From: an uncultured Acetatifactor sp.
GTDB lineage: Bacteria > Bacillota > Clostridia > Lachnospirales > Lachnospiraceae
DNA length: 64,000 bases
NCBI GenBank assembly: GCA_910578215.1
Contig: CAJTPH010000015.1
Coordinates: 19,577 to 83,576, forward strand
Direction: 5' to 3'
Positions within the stretch are counted from its first letter, which is position 1. Every line of letters begins with the position of its first letter. Under the pieces are notes generated by a model. It had not been told where the DNA came from and searched no databases. It was given only the letters and a program-made list of their open reading frames with translations. Positions 43,701 through 50,552 of the stretch are shown in pieces. The position numbers were made by a program, and so were the translations under genes.

Positions 43701-44483
43701 CTTGTGGTGGATGACCAACAGGAGACCTGCGAGAGCGCCTGCCTGCTTTTAAATGATCTTGGCATGAAGGGCGAATGGGTCTTAAGCGGCAGGGAAGCGG
43801 TTGAAAGGGTGCGTGCCTGTGACAATTATTTTGCGATTATACTGGACTGGAAAATGCCGGGCATGGACGGGGTAGAGACGGCAAGGGCAGTCAGGGAGCT
43901 TACAGGCGATTCCGTTCCGATTATCGTACTCTCCGGCTATGACTGGGGGGAAATTGAAGCGGAGGCAAGAGAGGCGGGCGTAAATACATTTATCAGCAAG
44001 CCTCTGTCCCAAAAGGGACTTGCCGATCTGTTCAGAAGCCTGCTGAACGGCGACGCCGAGCATAAAAGCCCGCTGGAAAAGCTTGACGGCAAAGCTTTTG
44101 CCGGAAAGAGGATTCTTCTTGCGGAGGATAATGAGATAAATGCGGAGATTGCTCAGGAAATACTGGGTATGGCGGGGCTGACCGTAGAGTGGGCAAGGGA
44201 CGGAAAGGAAGCGCTGGATATGCTTACAGGCGCGGCGCCGGGAGCTTATGATATGGTATTTATGGATATTCAGATGCCGGTGATGGACGGATATGAGGCC
44301 ACCCGTGCGATTCGCGATTCGGGGCGTGAGGATCTAAAGGAAATTCCTATTATCGCCATGACGGCAAATGCCTTTGCGGAGGATGTCCGGGCGGCAATGC
44401 AGGCAGGTATGAACCAGCATGTGGCAAAGCCTCTGGATGTGGATCAGCTGATGGCGGTTATGCAAAAATGGTTGGGCGGATGA
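40794..44483 (+). CDS. Large hybrid sensor kinase with two solute-binding sensor domains
   Basis: 1229 residues from TTG 40794 (ATG 40800 is an alternative; AAAAGGA lies ahead). A signal/anchor (about 15-40) leads to two periplasmic-type amino-acid-binding domains (SBP_bac_3; about 58-275 and 290-505), a membrane helix (about 520-545), a short sensory region, HisKA with His about 731 in ARMSHDIRTPMN, an ATPase domain and two receivers (Asp about 1017 in LDWKMPG and about 1157 in MDIQMPV). BvgS-like architecture. It is monocistronic, ended by a terminator, and divergent from the LytTR pair. Confidence 0.9.
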   Translation: MFMEGKIKWSLFDLRGKVFRTVLTLCLAAFLAPAVCVSAAASGGDGEISGREEGKKVVRVGYYEDSEGFQAGASDDVRKTGYAYDYYQEIAKYTGWTYEYVYGSWDELYNKLLQGEVDIMAGISRQDSRMSEMLFPNYAMGEEIYYIFVPENPDGSAYDIGMLNGARIGVKSHSSMRQLLETFAAENKLSCEIISYDGFEERIEALNAHEIDCIVTIENEIVPGFRPAFKIGSAEFYFAINKNCPDVLREINEAQEEILFNFPYYVSRLESKYFKQGTVWQSLTEKETQWLASHPLLRVGYLEEYMPYCDKGEEPGEIRGILPEILAELGDYTGARFECSSFDNYSVMLQALEEGEIDAIFPTFEELWYSENQNYTQTAAVAGAQMCVVYKGEYRDEIYDCIAVSKGSPLQPFYVTINYPRARQAEYDAWGDCLKAIQAGEAGSMLVNSNLIYRYLNEHEEFSDLHIAEVEDMVHFCFAVRRSDIMLYAILNKGLNNIEETRINDAVIRNSHVEPQYSLRYFVVKNIGLVSGLVLGFVLLLFLFFFLYWNRVKRERRLSLEAHEREKRYYADKEEKYKIIGSLSRIYIHTYYVDLDNKAYQRINSFDPKGNGQPYIAVDEAGVEKLVVSEVRPQYREKLLEFLELDTLADRMRSVDSISMEYETERRGWCRGSFVTVERTPQGRLQRVIYAIQIIAEEKEAQFRAQTALENAYEAANRANHAKSDFLARMSHDIRTPMNAIIGLTAIAAAHIDERERVADCLKKITASGKHLLTLINEVLDMSKIESGKLELAEEEFNLHELADSLLTIIQPQIDARGQTLHVSIENMEHADVIGDLLHIQKVLVNIMGNAVKYTPQGGSIWFSVAEKPADRPKIGCYEFIFEDNGIGMSKEFVERIFEPFSREDETKSNQVQGTGLGLAIVASIVQMMDGEIKVESEQGKGSRFTITLYLKLQEEREIPYDAFAGLSVLVVDDQQETCESACLLLNDLGMKGEWVLSGREAVERVRACDNYFAIILDWKMPGMDGVETARAVRELTGDSVPIIVLSGYDWGEIEAEAREAGVNTFISKPLSQKGLADLFRSLLNGDAEHKSPLEKLDGKAFAGKRILLAEDNEINAEIAQEILGMAGLTVEWARDGKEALDMLTGAAPGAYDMVFMDIQMPVMDGYEATRAIRDSGREDLKEIPIIAMTANAFAEDVRAAMQAGMNQHVAKPLDVDQLMAVMQKWLGG

Positions 44484-44500
44484 GACCGCCGAAAAACGGA

Positions 44501-44537
44501 AAAGCGCGTATTGATATATTGTATCAATACGCGCTTT
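44501..44537 (+). terminator. Strong terminator of the hybrid kinase gene
   Basis: AAAGCGCGTATTGATA pairs perfectly with TATCAATACGCGCTTT around TATTG, followed by TAAAA. Confidence 0.85.
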
Positions 44538-44845
44538 TAAAATGGATTCTCCAACGGACCGTACCTCCTTTTTTTATTTTTCTGCCTTTTTCTTCCCCTC
44601 TTATATTGTCTAAATCTCTGTCTGATTTGAAACTTGGGAAGAAGTGTTGTTGTCTCATCTCCTTTTGTTGAGTTTATTATAGCTCTATTTTTGTGATTTG
44701 TCAACACATATTTTAAAATATTATTTACTTTTTTGCCTATTTTGATATAAAGTAGAAATTGTCTGATGATTGTGCCTGCAGTAACAGCTTATGACCGGAC
44801 TTTGCGGCGGCGTAACCCGGAATTAATGTAAATTCTAAAAAGCGG
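44538..44845. other. Non-coding stretch ahead of GntR operon
   Basis: About 300 bases between the kinase terminator and the next promoter. The first part is pyrimidine-rich and AT-rich, with a run of TTTATTATAGC-type sequence; no supported gene, RNA or repeat was seen. Confidence 0.5.
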
Positions 44846-44874
44846 TTGACAGTAAACTGTATTAATTATATAAT
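44846..44874 (+). promoter_or_regulatory. Consensus promoter of the GntR/ABC operon
   Basis: TTGACA (44846-44851), 17-base spacer, TATAAT (44869-44874). Confidence 0.85.
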
Positions 44875-44910
44875 ACGGTTATAGAACTGTGTTATATAAT
44901 TAATACGGTT
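44855..44910 (+). promoter_or_regulatory. Two 26-bp GntR/YtrA-type operators
   Basis: Operators AACTGTATTA...TAATACGGTT at 44855-44880 and AACTGTGTTA...TAATACGGTT at 44885-44910. Each has opposed GTATTA/TAATAC half sites, and the second is nearly the reverse complement of the first. Centres are 30 bp apart (three turns). The first covers the -10. Likely site of autoregulation by the adjacent GntR protein. Confidence 0.7.
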
Positions 44911-44992
44911 TGAAATATTGCACAGATATCGTGCCCTTATTGTATGAGAAACAGATATGGGGATAGCGTATGGGAAAACAGAGAGGTGCAGC

Positions 44993-45370
44993 ATGATATC
45001 CTTTGAGGAATTTATTCTGGAGGACGACAGCCCCATTTATATGCAGATCATCAGATATATCAAGCAGGGTATTGCAGCGGGAACGATCGGAGATCAGGAG
45101 GAGGCGCCCAGCAGGCGCGTGCTGTCGGCGCTGCTGGGGGTAAATCCCAACACGATTCAGAAGGCGTATCATATTCTGGAGGAGGAAGGCATTATCGTCT
45201 CACGCTCCGGGGCAAAAAGCTATACCCGTGTGGATGAAAGTACCGTCCGGCGGATACGGCGGGAGCTGATGGCAAACAGTACTATCCAATGGGTTAAGAC
45301 CATGAAGCAGCTGGGCGTGGGCAGGGAGGAAGCGGCCGTTCTTTTTGAAAAAATATGGGAGGAAGGGTGA
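44993..45370 (+). CDS. GntR-family regulator (YtrA subfamily)
   Basis: 125 residues, the short YtrA type: winged helix (about 10-75; PIYMQIIRYIKQGIAAG, NPNTIQKAYHILEEEG) and a small C-terminal helical dimerisation tail. ATG 44993 follows GAGAGGTG. It heads an operon with an ABC system and is preceded by paired operators. YtrA in Bacillus represses an ABC operon that is induced by cell-wall antibiotics. Confidence 0.92.
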   Translation: MISFEEFILEDDSPIYMQIIRYIKQGIAAGTIGDQEEAPSRRVLSALLGVNPNTIQKAYHILEEEGIIVSRSGAKSYTRVDESTVRRIRRELMANSTIQWVKTMKQLGVGREEAAVLFEKIWEEG

Positions 45371-45379
45371 GGGCAGAAA

Positions 45380-46201
45380 ATGGCAGAAGGCATGATGAAA
45401 TACAGAGCGAAAGAAAAATTGAAAAATCCGGGCAGCCCTGCGGTATCCCTGCTTGCGCTGTATGCCAGGAGCAGCTTTTATAAAATTCTGGCGGCGCTTG
45501 CCGGCCTGGCCGCTGCGGAGGGCGTAAGCTTCTATATGGTGTGTATGAAGCAGGGGCAGAGCGAAGGGGTGCTTAACCCCGAAAAAATGATTGACATGTG
45601 TATGCTGAAGTATCTTTTCCTGGCGGCGCTTACCCTGGTGTACTTTATTCTGGTCGTCACAGAGGGAGAGTGCAGCAGCTGTAAAAACGGCTACACGCTG
45701 CTTCGGCTGCGGATCTCAAAAAAGGGGCAGTTTGCGGTGAAAACGGCTTATAATTTACTGTGTCTGATGCTGGTGTTTGCAATGCAGATTCTGGCGGCGT
45801 ATGCAATCTGCAGGCTTTATAAGGCGGAGCTGCCCCCGGAGCTGGTTTCTCCCCAATACCTGTTTCTGGCCTTCTACCGCAATGATTTTCTGCACTGTAT
45901 TCTGCCCATGGCTGATTTGGGAAAGTGGGTGTGCAACATTCTGCTTTTGCTTGCGCTTGCCATGGATGCCGCCTGCAGCGGCAGCTTTTTCAGAGTAAAA
46001 AGGGGGAAAAATACAGGCGGCAATGGGGGAAGGAATCTGCTGGTGTCCGTCTGGATCTATATTATATTGGTGCAATGGTTCGTGTCTGAAAGCAATTCTC
46101 TCATAATGCTTTTTTATGCTCTTTTCAGCGTTATGTTTATTGCTGCCGCGCTGCTTCGGCTGTTTGGCGTGACTGGAGGTGACAGTGATGAGGAGGCTTG
46201 A
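45380..46201 (+). CDS. ABC transporter membrane subunit of the GntR operon
   Basis: 273 residues with about six hydrophobic segments (about 32-50, 74-94, 115-140, 170-200, 215-232, 238-262). No family motif recognised with certainty; the position next to a YtrA-type regulator and an ATPase suggests a permease. It overlaps the next gene's ribosome-binding region by 14 bases. Confidence 0.6.
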   Translation: MAEGMMKYRAKEKLKNPGSPAVSLLALYARSSFYKILAALAGLAAAEGVSFYMVCMKQGQSEGVLNPEKMIDMCMLKYLFLAALTLVYFILVVTEGECSSCKNGYTLLRLRISKKGQFAVKTAYNLLCLMLVFAMQILAAYAICRLYKAELPPELVSPQYLFLAFYRNDFLHCILPMADLGKWVCNILLLLALAMDAACSGSFFRVKRGKNTGGNGGRNLLVSVWIYIILVQWFVSESNSLIMLFYALFSVMFIAAALLRLFGVTGGDSDEEA

Positions 46202-46676
46202 GAAGCTCTTTCCCCCCGGCTATGAATATGAGGCGGAGCTAAGGCTTGCAGGGCTTTTATGGGGAGCGGCGGTGGGTATCAGTCTGGTGTGCTTTGCCTG
46301 TAATTTGTATTATGCCGTAGATAAGCTGTACCGGGCTGTGCCCTATGGGGATACGGGTTACGGGCGGGTACTGCAGGAGGGCGCAAGGGTCACAGCCTTT
46401 GGGGAGCTTACTCTGTGGTACTGGGCGCTCTGGCTGCCGCTGCTGCTCTTTTTAATTGTCATGCCGTTGCTACATTATCACTATTATTATCGTGACGCCA
46501 AAAGCATATATGTGATGCGCCGGATATCCCGGAGGGGAGTCGTTTTGGTAAGCTGTGTGCGGGGACCGGGGCTTGGTGTGTGCCTTGCCATGGGGACGGC
46601 GCTATTGGTGTACGCGCTGTATTTCGGTATCTACTGCCTGAGCGTGCCGGCGGAATGCATGCCGCGTTTTGTGTAA
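46188..46676 (+). CDS. Small membrane protein of the GntR operon
   Basis: 162 residues, start ATG 46188 after GGAGGTGACA. Three hydrophobic segments (about 24-44, 75-97, 125-150). It overlaps the preceding gene's end and precedes the ATPase gene by 26 bases. Probably a second permease part. The fold is not identified. Confidence 0.6.
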   Translation: MRRLEKLFPPGYEYEAELRLAGLLWGAAVGISLVCFACNLYYAVDKLYRAVPYGDTGYGRVLQEGARVTAFGELTLWYWALWLPLLLFLIVMPLLHYHYYYRDAKSIYVMRRISRRGVVLVSCVRGPGLGVCLAMGTALLVYALYFGIYCLSVPAECMPRFV

Positions 46677-46702
46677 TCTGGAAAGCGGGGGAGGTGTAAC
46701 AA

Positions 46703-47434
46703 ATGCTGGAGATTAAAAATGTGAGTAAGAGATATTTCAAAACGGTGCAGGCTCTGCAGAATGTGAGCCTGACCATTGGCAAAGGTGAGATTATTGGGCT
46801 GTTCGGGGAAAACGGCGCAGGAAAAACCACGCTTTTAAAGTGTATTCTGGGATACCTGGGTTATGAGGGAGAAATTCTGCTGGATGGGGAGGAGATCGGA
46901 AGGCGCAATATTGCAAGGCTGTCCTTTGCCACCTGCGAGCACAGTTTTTTTCCGAACCTGACACCGCGGGACCACTGTGAGTTTTACAAAATGCATTTCG
47001 GCGCTTTTCGTCAAAAGCGGTTTGAGGCTCTGATGGATTTTTTTGGTCTGCCGCAGAATTCAGCTCTGAAATCTTATTCCACCGGTCAGCAAAATCAGTT
47101 TGAGGTGATTATGGCGCTGTGCCAGGGCGCGGAATATATTCTTATGGATGAGCCCTTTGCGGGGAACGATATTTTTAACAGGGAAGACTTTTACAAGGTG
47201 CTGCTGGGGATTCTGGAGTCTGGGGAGACGGTCTTTTTGTCCACCCATTTAATAGAGGAGGTGGAGAGGTTTGTCAGCCGGGCGGTGGTGCTGCGCAGCG
47301 GCAGGGTGCTGGGCGACGTAAATGTCCTGGAGCTTGAGGAGAAGGGCGCCAGCCTGACAGAATATATCAAGGACTGCTATCACTACCGCTCGGACAGAGT
47401 GAGCAGGGCGTTGGATAAGCTGACGGGGGAGTGA
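46703..47434 (+). CDS. ABC transporter ATP-binding protein
   Basis: 243 residues. Walker A GENGAGKTT (about 36-44), signature YSTGQQNQFEV (degenerate from LSGGQ), Walker B YILMDEPFAGND and H-loop LSTHLIEEVE. It would drive the two preceding membrane proteins. Its stop overlaps the GTG at 47431, but the better start of the next gene is at 47476. Confidence 0.9.
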   Translation: MLEIKNVSKRYFKTVQALQNVSLTIGKGEIIGLFGENGAGKTTLLKCILGYLGYEGEILLDGEEIGRRNIARLSFATCEHSFFPNLTPRDHCEFYKMHFGAFRQKRFEALMDFFGLPQNSALKSYSTGQQNQFEVIMALCQGAEYILMDEPFAGNDIFNREDFYKVLLGILESGETVFLSTHLIEEVERFVSRAVVLRSGRVLGDVNVLELEEKGASLTEYIKDCYHYRSDRVSRALDKLTGE

Positions 47435-47475
47435 ATAAGGGTATGTGTACCCAGGCGCGCAAGGGGGGATTTATA

Positions 47476-49023
47476 ATGAAAAAATGCTTGTGTATATTTA
47501 TATTGACAGCGGTCGCAGGACTGTGTTCCATTTTGTTTGTCTTCTGGGAGGTGGACCAAGAGAAGGGAAATATTACGGTGACAGAGACGGTCCTTGCAGG
47601 GGATGCGGCGGAAGCCGAAGGCGTTTTGGTGGAGATTGGAACTCACTGGCAGGGACGGCTTTTGTGGAACACCCTGTATCGGCCCGGGCATGTACAGGAG
47701 GCGTCAAGCAGTTTTGACTTTTCCGGTCAGGGAATTGAGTGGAATGACAGTTACCTGGGAAAAGGGGACGGTTTTATCAATTCAGGGCATAGGGGCGGCG
47801 AAAGGAATTACGATGGCAGGTATGTGGAGCTGGGGATTATCTCCCCTGATTTCGGGACGGCGTCGACCTCAGGGAAAAACGGGGGGGATCATGGGATCGC
47901 CATAGAAAGCATGCCCTGGCCCGGGGTGCTTCAGGCAGCGGCAGACAGGACTGCAGCAGGAGAGACCCGTACGGTCAATCTGCGTGTCAGAGACTATTAT
48001 GAATATTACCCTCTGGCGCTTTTTGTCAGTCCGCCCAACGGAATCACAATTGGCTCTTGGAACACCTGGGTGGAATCTGTGACAGAGTACTTTCATTTTC
48101 CCATACCGGAGGATGAAAGCTTTCAGGTTACGGTGCGCAAGGACTGGGACGGGGAAGTGGTTGAGCTGAACTGCCATAGCGCCGGGGAGGGGTATTATCC
48201 TGTGACAGTCTCGGCGCTGGGAGATACCGGCTTTTATTTTTCCTTTTATATTGAAGGGAAAAATAAGGGATTTGAACAGCTTCAAAGGGAGTTTGGAGGG
48301 CAGTACGCCGTATACTGGCTGCCCTTTGAGGACAAGGAGAGGATGTCGGGGGCGGATCTGGAGCAGATGAGGGCTGCCGCCTGGCTTCCGGAGGACGCTC
48401 TGCCGGTGACAATGCAATATGACAGGGAGAGACGGATTTTGTATCTTCTGGCAGCGCAGAGGGAGCAATACATTCTGTTGACCTATTTGGTCGACGAAGG
48501 GGAGCTGACTCTGCTTCAGCAGCTGGAGATTTTGAGTATAGTTGATGCCGCGGGCAAACCTGCCCCTGCGGAATATGCTGGAAATACGAATTTTTCTGAA
48601 TTCAGCAAAATGTCCGTTCAGGAGGACGGCATCCTTTTGACCTGGCGGGACAACGGATTTGTCTTTCTCGCCGGGGACGGGGAGGCATATCAGTTTTGGT
48701 GCGGCGGGATTTTTCCGGCGAAAGAAAAGGGTGAAGGTGTTAGCGCCTTTCCCTATGAGCATGCCTTTGCCTTTGACGGAACCAGGCTGGCGCTTGCCGC
48801 CTTTGAGGACTGGGGCTCCCTGGACAGCAGACTTTTGGTGTACAGGGAAGGAGAGCTTGTGTACAGCGGCTGTTATCGGTACAGCGGAGCGCTGGACCGG
48901 GCGCTTGGCACAGATAAGGAAATCCTTCCCTGGGGAGGGAATTTCAAAGGCAGGCGGCGTGACGGCGCCGCGGTCAGCCCCGTGCGCGTGAGCATAGAGC
49001 AGGCAGCCGTACTGGGTCTTTAG
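47476..49023 (+). CDS. Large exported protein of the GntR operon, unknown
   Basis: 515 residues. ATG 47476 follows AAGGGGGG. An N-terminal signal or anchor (about 3-24) is followed by a beta-rich, aromatic-rich extracellular body. Ordered segments include SYLGKGDGFINSGHRGG, VNLRVRDYYEYYPLALF and a C-terminal repeat-like region with FAFDGTRLALAAFEDWGS resembling propeller blades. I do not recognise the family. Last gene of the operon; a terminator lies at 49101. Confidence 0.6.
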   Translation: MKKCLCIFILTAVAGLCSILFVFWEVDQEKGNITVTETVLAGDAAEAEGVLVEIGTHWQGRLLWNTLYRPGHVQEASSSFDFSGQGIEWNDSYLGKGDGFINSGHRGGERNYDGRYVELGIISPDFGTASTSGKNGGDHGIAIESMPWPGVLQAAADRTAAGETRTVNLRVRDYYEYYPLALFVSPPNGITIGSWNTWVESVTEYFHFPIPEDESFQVTVRKDWDGEVVELNCHSAGEGYYPVTVSALGDTGFYFSFYIEGKNKGFEQLQREFGGQYAVYWLPFEDKERMSGADLEQMRAAAWLPEDALPVTMQYDRERRILYLLAAQREQYILLTYLVDEGELTLLQQLEILSIVDAAGKPAPAEYAGNTNFSEFSKMSVQEDGILLTWRDNGFVFLAGDGEAYQFWCGGIFPAKEKGEGVSAFPYEHAFAFDGTRLALAAFEDWGSLDSRLLVYREGELVYSGCYRYSGALDRALGTDKEILPWGGNFKGRRRDGAAVSPVRVSIEQAAVLGL

Positions 49024-49100
49024 AAGATGGGGTGTGGGACGGTTAGGCAGATGATTGTAAAATGAGCATAATTTGCGAAACAACTGTCCGTAGCGTGTGG

Positions 49101-49141
49101 AACAAAAGCAGGAACTCAGGCAAAGGGTTCCTGCTTTTGTT
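49101..49141 (+). terminator. Terminator of the GntR operon
   Basis: AACAAAAGCAGGAAC pairs perfectly with GTTCCTGCTTTTGTT, 15 bp, followed by a short T-rich end. It marks the left boundary of the AT-rich cluster. Confidence 0.85.
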
Positions 49142-49143
49142 AC

Positions 49144-49170
49144 GTATGCAATATACTGTATGCAATATAC
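49144..49170 (+). repeat. 14-bp tandem repeat ahead of the cluster promoter
   Basis: GTATGCAATATACT is followed immediately by GTATGCAATATACG. Each unit has GTAT/ATAC ends and so is partly palindromic. It lies 14 bases upstream of the cluster -35 and is a plausible regulator site. Confidence 0.6.
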
Positions 49171-49183
49171 GACTAAAATATAG

Positions 49184-49212
49184 TTGACAATACTAGACAA
49201 ATGTGATACTAT
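49184..49212 (+). promoter_or_regulatory. Promoter of the peptide/acyl cluster
   Basis: TTGACA (49184-49189), 17-base spacer, TACTAT (49207-49212) with TGA directly ahead (extended -10). The leader to the first gene is about 210 bases. Confidence 0.75.
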
Positions 49213-49250
49213 AAAAAACATTACAGCCAAGTAAAAAACCACGTTTTTGC

Positions 49251-49316
49251 ATGCAGGGAGTTAAAGTGCCAAATGAGGGCATCTGCAAAAAATCAATAAA
49301 TTACGAGTGTGGATAA
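49251..49316 (+). CDS. Possible 21-residue leader peptide with two Cys
   Basis: ATG 49251 to TAA 49314-49316 encodes 21 residues ending CKKSINYECG. There is no good ribosome binding site for the ATG, but an in-frame GTG at 49266 has GGGAG five bases ahead and would give 16 residues. It lies in the untranslated leader of the AT-rich cluster. It may be chance, a regulatory leader peptide or a second peptide substrate. Confidence 0.2.
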   Translation: MQGVKVPNEGICKKSINYECG

Positions 49317-49430
49317 TTAAGTGTGTCTGATGGATGCCAGCTATTCTGTTGAGGGGTATTAGGAGGAACAAGGGTGGGGGTAAGTTATTAGGACAGCAGG
49401 CGATTTAAAGAGGGTAAGAGGTTTAGGGAT
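49317..49430. other. Untranslated leader of the cluster
   Basis: The remaining leader holds purine-rich runs such as AGGAGGAACAAGGGTGGGGG but no larger frame, and I cannot assign a known riboswitch fold. Confidence 0.4.
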
Positions 49431-50474
49431 ATGAAAGGAAAAATAATATTGCCTTTGGAGAAGCAGCCACCGATTCTTACATTTAATTGCCATGCTTCTT
49501 ATCTGAGTATTTTGTTTACCGTGAGAGATTATTATAAGTACTTTTATAGCGATTTTATTAATATTTTTTCAGATTCTATGTCATCTGTGTCGGGTTTTTT
49601 AATGGAGAGATGGTATTGTGACGACATGTTCTTTGACATGTTTGTGTTGACCAGTGATGATAATTTTTCGATGACAGATTGCTTTGGTGAAAATATCCAG
49701 GGTTCTGCTTTGGAACTTTTACGGAAGGACAATTTGGTTAAAAGTATCAAACTCATGCTGGATCTTGGTTTTTATGTTTCTGGAAGAATCAATGAATTTT
49801 ATGTTCCGAAAAGACGGGCAGAAGGCAAATACGATAAGAGGCACGATTTTTATTTAAATGGGTATGACGATGTAGAAAAATGCTTTTACTTAAGTGGATA
49901 TACTATTGCGGGAAGATATGAAACTGTAGATATTTCATATGATAATCTTGTCAGGGGACTAACCCTGAAGCAGAAGGGAACCTTTAATATTTTAAATTTT
50001 TGTAAATTAAAGGATCATTATAGTTTTGAGATTGATGTAAAAAAAATAAAAGTGCTTTTGGAAGATTTTATCAGCGCACGTAGTTCTTTTGAAAAGCCAA
50101 GCGGAATATTTAAGGACGATATATCCTGTTTTTATTTTGGGTCGGGAGTTTATGACGGATTGATCAAAAATATTGTTGGAGATAATAAGGGATTGGATCT
50201 GCGGATATTCAGGATGTTGTTGGAGCATAAGAGCTGTATGCTAAAAAGGTTTGATGTTTTGGGGGAAGCGGGTGTTTGTATAGATGACAGCATAAAAAAT
50301 GAATATGGAGAAATTGCAAAATTACAGGCGTTAATTTTTAATCTTGCCATGAAATATAAGTTAAAACCTGTGAAGGAGCTTTTGGAAAGTATAAGCAAAA
50401 AAAGCAAATATATCAAAGATGTGGAAATAAAATTGTTGGAAAAGGTAATCTTGCGTTTGAATGAATTTGTTTAG
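49431..50474 (+). CDS. BtrH-like papain-fold protein, putative acyltransferase
   Basis: 347 residues. Cys20-His21 in LTFNCHASYL followed by an aromatic helix, and His138 in KRHDFYLNGYDD with a strand FYLSGYTIAGRYETVD, recall the BtrH N-terminal/peptidase C39-like fold, in which the catalytic Cys and His lie in these contexts. BtrH moves an acyl chain from an acyl carrier protein to an aminoglycoside amine. C-terminal half helical, unassigned. No signal peptide. First gene of the AT-rich cluster, which also encodes an ACP (59126) and FkbH (next gene). The assignment is by pattern only. Confidence 0.5.
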   Translation: MKGKIILPLEKQPPILTFNCHASYLSILFTVRDYYKYFYSDFINIFSDSMSSVSGFLMERWYCDDMFFDMFVLTSDDNFSMTDCFGENIQGSALELLRKDNLVKSIKLMLDLGFYVSGRINEFYVPKRRAEGKYDKRHDFYLNGYDDVEKCFYLSGYTIAGRYETVDISYDNLVRGLTLKQKGTFNILNFCKLKDHYSFEIDVKKIKVLLEDFISARSSFEKPSGIFKDDISCFYFGSGVYDGLIKNIVGDNKGLDLRIFRMLLEHKSCMLKRFDVLGEAGVCIDDSIKNEYGEIAKLQALIFNLAMKYKLKPVKELLESISKKSKYIKDVEIKLLEKVILRLNEFV

Positions 50475-50552
50475 TGGGGATGTTGAACTATCAGTAACAG
50501 AAAGGAATATATTTTATTCGAGCTGCGTGAAGGTTAGATAGGAGCTGAAGAT

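Noticed and set aside
47869..49242. 457-residue minus-strand frame opposite the exported protein
   Set aside because: Runs through the operon terminator and has no start signals; the plus-strand frame has signal peptide and ribosome binding site.
49220..49430. Riboswitch in the cluster leader
   Set aside because: A few short stems (e.g. TGCC/GGCA) can be drawn but no known riboswitch core was recognised.
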